From NCBI RefSeq assembly GCF_003660445.1, contig NZ_QZVQ01000008.1:211864-275863 (forward strand): a DNA stretch of 64,000 nt. The letters are read 5' to 3'. Of this stretch, positions 61,433-64,000 are shown piece by piece; within the stretch, counting starts at the first letter, position 1; each line of letters opens with the position of its first letter. The translations under genes were made by a program, and so were the position numbers. Source of the DNA: Croceibacterium ferulae. Its GTDB lineage: Bacteria; Pseudomonadota; Alphaproteobacteria; Sphingomonadales; Sphingomonadaceae. The notes under the pieces are model-generated. The model ran no database searches. It saw only the letters and a program-made list of their open reading frames with translations, and was not told the DNA's origin.

Positions 61433-63409
61433 CTACTCGGAACCGCCGAATTTGAGGCGCACGCCGCCGTTCAGCACGAAGCCTTCAAGCGGTGCCCAGG
61501 CGTCTACTGTCCAGCGCCCATCGGCTGCTCGGGCAGGCCGGAGCAGCGGCTCGTACTTCGTCTGCCGGGTGCCGAAGATGTTCTCGGCATTGAGGAACAG
61601 ACGGGCGTTCCCGACGGCGATCTCACCCATCAGGCCGACCTCGAAATAGGGCCGGGATCGCGTCCTGTACGGATTGTCGTCAAGCGATTGGCGACCCGTA
61701 TAATAGACCTCCAGGCCAAGGCGCCCCTTGTCGTGCTGCTCCCACATGGCGACCAGCCCGGCCGTGTGCCTGGGTGTAAGCGGTACCCGCCGTCGGCCTG
61801 ATCCATCCGGTCTTTCCTCGTCGGCATCGACAAAGACATAGCTGCCGGTCAGGCTCAGATCCGCCCAGCGATAGCGCAGTAGCAGCTCCGTCCCCCGTGT
61901 CTTCGTGGTGCTGGGCAGGTTGATCAGGCGCACCCGGCTTGCTCCACTGACAGCGTCGAGCGGCACCAGTTCGGTCGTGTTGCGCATATTGGCGCCGAAC
62001 AGCGTGACGTTCGCTTCCAGCGGTCCGCGCCTGTAGCCGAGATCGACCGACGCGTTTGTGGCCGTTTCCACCTCCAGACCCTCGATCGGTGCAAGGCGCG
62101 ACAGACCCGCCGCCTCGATCTCCTCCACGAACGGCGTGGGCGCGTAGAACCCGCGTCCGCCGGACAAGCGAACAGTCCAGAAGCCCGGCCGGTAGAGCAG
62201 CGACAGACGCGGGCTGAACCGGGTGCCGAACTCATTGTGAAAGTCGATCCGAGCACTGCTCGCGAGCGTCAGATCCGGCGACAGATCCTGTTCCAGCTGG
62301 CCGAAGACACCCGGCACTTCGTAGGCGTAGTCGAAGATCGGGAAGGTCCGCGACCGGAAAGTGTCGCGCTGATAGGCCAGCCCGCCGATCCAGGAGGTGC
62401 CGCCCGCGGCGCCCGAAAGCGATGCTTCCGCAAAGACCGTGCCGTGCCGGTCGTTCTCCACAACCTCCCCGAACTGGTGCCGGTGCCCTTGGGTCATGCC
62501 CGAACCGCGCAGATGCACGCTCATCGTGTCGCTGAGCGGAACCTCCGCGACCAGCCCGACGTCGAAGCGTTCGGTATCCTGCGCCTGGCGAAAGGCCGTG
62601 CCATCGGGCGTCGCCCGCCCCCTGAGCGTGCCGCCGGTCCGCTTCTCGGTCATGGCACCGGCGGTCAGGAAGACTTCCGCGCCGCCATCGCCTTCCCAGA
62701 ACAGACGCGGTCGGACCGTCCACCGCTCATAGCCCGGCATGTCCACCCAGCCGTCACCATCCAGATCCTGCCGGCTCTGGCGATGGTAGCCGCCCGTGAC
62801 TGAGCCGCCCAGACCGCCACCCAGCGGCGCCGCGGCATAGGCGGTGGCGTCCTGACCATTGCGCGAGGTGGCATTGAGCAGGGTCTCTGCCTCGAACGTG
62901 TCGCCCGGCCGACGGGACACGAGGTTGATCACCCCGGCGAGCGCCGATGGACCGTAGAGGGCAGAGGCCGCCCCCTTGATGACCTCGACCTGGCCGAGGT
63001 CGGTCGGGGGGATCTGCAGCAGACCGAGCGACGATGCCTGGCCGCCATACAGAGGCAGCCCGTCCGCCAGCAGCTGCGTGTAGCGCCCTTCCATGCCCTG
63101 GATGCGGATATTGGCCGAACCGAGCGCGGGGGAGGTGATCTGCACGCGCAGGCCGCCAGTTTCGCTGAGGATCAGCGCGATGTTGCCGGGACGCATGAGG
63201 ATCTTCTCCTCGATCTCCTCCCGGCCGAGTACCTCGACGCGGACGGGTTCGTCCTGGACCCGTCGACCGGAGCGGGTCGCCTGGACGATGATCTCGTCCT
63301 CGCCCTCTTCAGGCGTGGTCGGATCCGGTTGAGCCACTTGCGCGAAAGCGGCAGCGGGCATGAGCGCTGCAACGCCCGCAAGCAGGGCGTAGCGTAAGCT
63401 GATAGGCAA
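61433..63409 (-). CDS. TonB-dependent receptor, probably metal or chelate uptake
   Basis: The 658-residue receptor has a signal peptide ending AAFAQ and a TonB-box-like DEIIVQATRSGRRVQDEPVRVEV. The plug contains GLRVQITSPALGSANIRIQG, LLADGLPLYGG and QVEVIKGAASALYGPSALAGVINLV. The barrel ends NGGVRLKFGGSE. This CirA/BtuB-like layout is smaller than the first receptor. No ATG suits; TTG at 63409 has an AGGAG site 8 nt upstream. It follows a histidine-rich secreted protein by 59 bp, which points to a metal. Confidence 0.9.
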   Translation of the reverse strand: MPISLRYALLAGVAALMPAAAFAQVAQPDPTTPEEGEDEIIVQATRSGRRVQDEPVRVEVLGREEIEEKILMRPGNIALILSETGGLRVQITSPALGSANIRIQGMEGRYTQLLADGLPLYGGQASSLGLLQIPPTDLGQVEVIKGAASALYGPSALAGVINLVSRRPGDTFEAETLLNATSRNGQDATAYAAAPLGGGLGGSVTGGYHRQSRQDLDGDGWVDMPGYERWTVRPRLFWEGDGGAEVFLTAGAMTEKRTGGTLRGRATPDGTAFRQAQDTERFDVGLVAEVPLSDTMSVHLRGSGMTQGHRHQFGEVVENDRHGTVFAEASLSGAAGGTSWIGGLAYQRDTFRSRTFPIFDYAYEVPGVFGQLEQDLSPDLTLASSARIDFHNEFGTRFSPRLSLLYRPGFWTVRLSGGRGFYAPTPFVEEIEAAGLSRLAPIEGLEVETATNASVDLGYRRGPLEANVTLFGANMRNTTELVPLDAVSGASRVRLINLPSTTKTRGTELLLRYRWADLSLTGSYVFVDADEERPDGSGRRRVPLTPRHTAGLVAMWEQHDKGRLGLEVYYTGRQSLDDNPYRTRSRPYFEVGLMGEIAVGNARLFLNAENIFGTRQTKYEPLLRPARAADGRWTVDAWAPLEGFVLNGGVRLKFGGSE

Positions 63410-63468
63410 TTCTGGAACTCCTGAGCACAATGGTCAGCAAGCAGGCGCGGGCCTGCGGCATGCAGTGC

Positions 63469-63789
63469 TCAGGCGGCAGGTGGCTCGGGCGGTGGGGCTT
63501 GTTCCGCGGGTGTCAGCGGCCTGCTGGGCAATGTGAACAGCAATGCAGGTCCATCACCCTGGCCGCCAATTGCCGGACTCTGACCAATCTCGGGCGAGAC
63601 CGGGCAGTGGTTATGGCATCCATGCACGACATCGCTCTGGGAGTGACTATCCGAGCCATGATCCGCTGGGTGGATATGTGCGACGGCATCCGCGCCGGTC
63701 CAAACCCCGCCGTCTGCCTCCGCCGGTGACAGGTGTAGCCCGCACCAGAGCACTGCCACGGCAAGCAGGAGACGGAATACACGACGCAT
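63469..63789 (-). CDS. small secreted histidine-rich protein (DUF2946-like)
   Basis: The 106-residue product has a signal peptide (MRRVFRLLLAVAVLWCG) and a metal-ligand-rich centre: HIHPADHGSDSHSQSD and HGCHNHCPV. A proline-rich tail follows. Short exported proteins of this kind stand beside copper or other metal TonB receptors. Binding of copper, zinc or cobalt is plausible but not shown. The family call is approximate. Confidence 0.6.
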   Translation of the reverse strand: MRRVFRLLLAVAVLWCGLHLSPAEADGGVWTGADAVAHIHPADHGSDSHSQSDVVHGCHNHCPVSPEIGQSPAIGGQGDGPALLFTLPSRPLTPAEQAPPPEPPAA

Positions 63790-63810
63790 CCGGTGATCTT
63801 AGCCCGGCCC

Positions 63811-63838
63811 ATCGTAGAAGCCCAGCGTCTCCTACGAT
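63811..63838. promoter_or_regulatory. inverted repeat before the histidine-rich gene
   Basis: ATCGTAG (63811-63817) and CTACGAT (63832-63838) form a perfect 7-bp inverted repeat with a 14-bp spacer, 22 bp before the start codon on the minus strand. It may be an operator for a metal-responsive regulator or a leader hairpin. Confidence 0.4.
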
Positions 63839-63910
63839 CAGCAAAACGGGCCTTTAAGGGCCAGGATGAGATGATCAGAAACGCCATGGTCCGACTGAGC
63901 GAGGGTCCGC

Positions 63911-64000
63911 TTACCTGACGTAGACTCCCCAAAGCTGCTGGGCCAGATTGCGTACGCCCCCGGCGCTCACCGTCGACATCCAGCCGATCGGACGCGGTGC
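63911..64000 (-). pseudogene. flavin reductase-like fragment running off the window end
   Basis: The last 90 bp on the minus strand encode APRPIGWMSTVSAGGVRNLA, then a divergent QQLWGVYVR and a stop. PRPIGWVSTV-x-x-x-G-x-x-N-L-A is the start of the DIM6/NTAB flavin reductase family, which should continue for about 150 residues with PYS. The end therefore looks truncated by rearrangement. The upstream part lies outside the window. Confidence 0.6.

Noticed and set aside
1..64000. CRISPR arrays, rRNA genes and complete insertion sequences
   Set aside because: I saw no regularly spaced direct repeats, no rRNA-like conserved blocks and no intact transposase with terminal repeats.

Overview
This window looks like a chromosomal segment of an aerobic, Gram-negative alphaproteobacterium, most likely order Sphingomonadales (Sphingomonadaceae or Erythrobacteraceae). 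The reasons are the high GC content, the aa3-type cytochrome oxidase assembly genes, the TonB-dependent receptors with sphingomonad-style N-termini, a SURF1-thrC linkage, and many tight ATGA or TGATG overlaps. No rRNA operon, CRISPR array or intact insertion sequence was seen. One tRNA gene, tRNA-Arg(UCU), is present.

From 0 to about 39.7 kb the content is mostly core genome. It holds a respiratory operon (ctaB, a 42-residue membrane peptide, ctaG, coxC, SURF1) that runs on into thrC and a methyltransferase. An AT-richer glycosyltransferase and an O-acyltransferase follow. Next come folB with a stripped-down SDR-like gene and moaA-moaD-moaE, then sugE behind a two-hairpin guanidine-II riboswitch candidate, then rplU-rpmA ending in a strong terminator. 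The middle carries lipid, repair and envelope genes: a TetR regulator divergent from a predicted metal-dependent hydrolase, ygfZ, a phospholipase D, a HerA-like ATPase, pyrC, selO-astD, a yfgM-like gene with bamB, two glycosyltransferases, ybbA-ybbP divergent from tesA, recF, and a small PspC locus with two paralogous mini-membrane peptides and a candidate sigma-54 promoter. yhhQ, tRNA-Arg, a patatin and a lactonase-like metallo-hydrolase close this part.

From about 39.7 to 64 kb the window looks accessory. It holds remnants of a phage-type integrase, a truncated cyclase, a frameshifted LysR gene, a possible esterase fragment and a cut-off flavin reductase. Between 44.2 and 60.4 kb lies an apparently coherent catabolic cluster. 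It contains a nitroreductase, a RutF-like flavin reductase, a cupin, two MFS transporters, a RutA-like flavin-dependent ring-opening monooxygenase, a TonB-dependent receptor, GH3 and GH1 beta-glucosidases with export signals, an IclR regulator, a class A FAD monooxygenase, a maleate-isomerase-fold protein without the expected catalytic cysteines, and an isochorismatase-type amidohydrolase.

Seven copies of a 13-bp palindrome, TCCGC-NNN-GCGGA (some degenerate), sit about 70-120 bp before the first genes of these units. They define a likely IclR regulon. My reading is that a plant-type beta-glucoside of a nitrogen heterocycle enters through the TonB receptor, is deglycosylated in the periplasm, and is then imported and opened oxidatively by flavin enzymes and hydrolysed. 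The substrate cannot be fixed from sequence. The right end holds a histidine-rich secreted protein and a second TonB receptor, probably for a metal or metal chelate.
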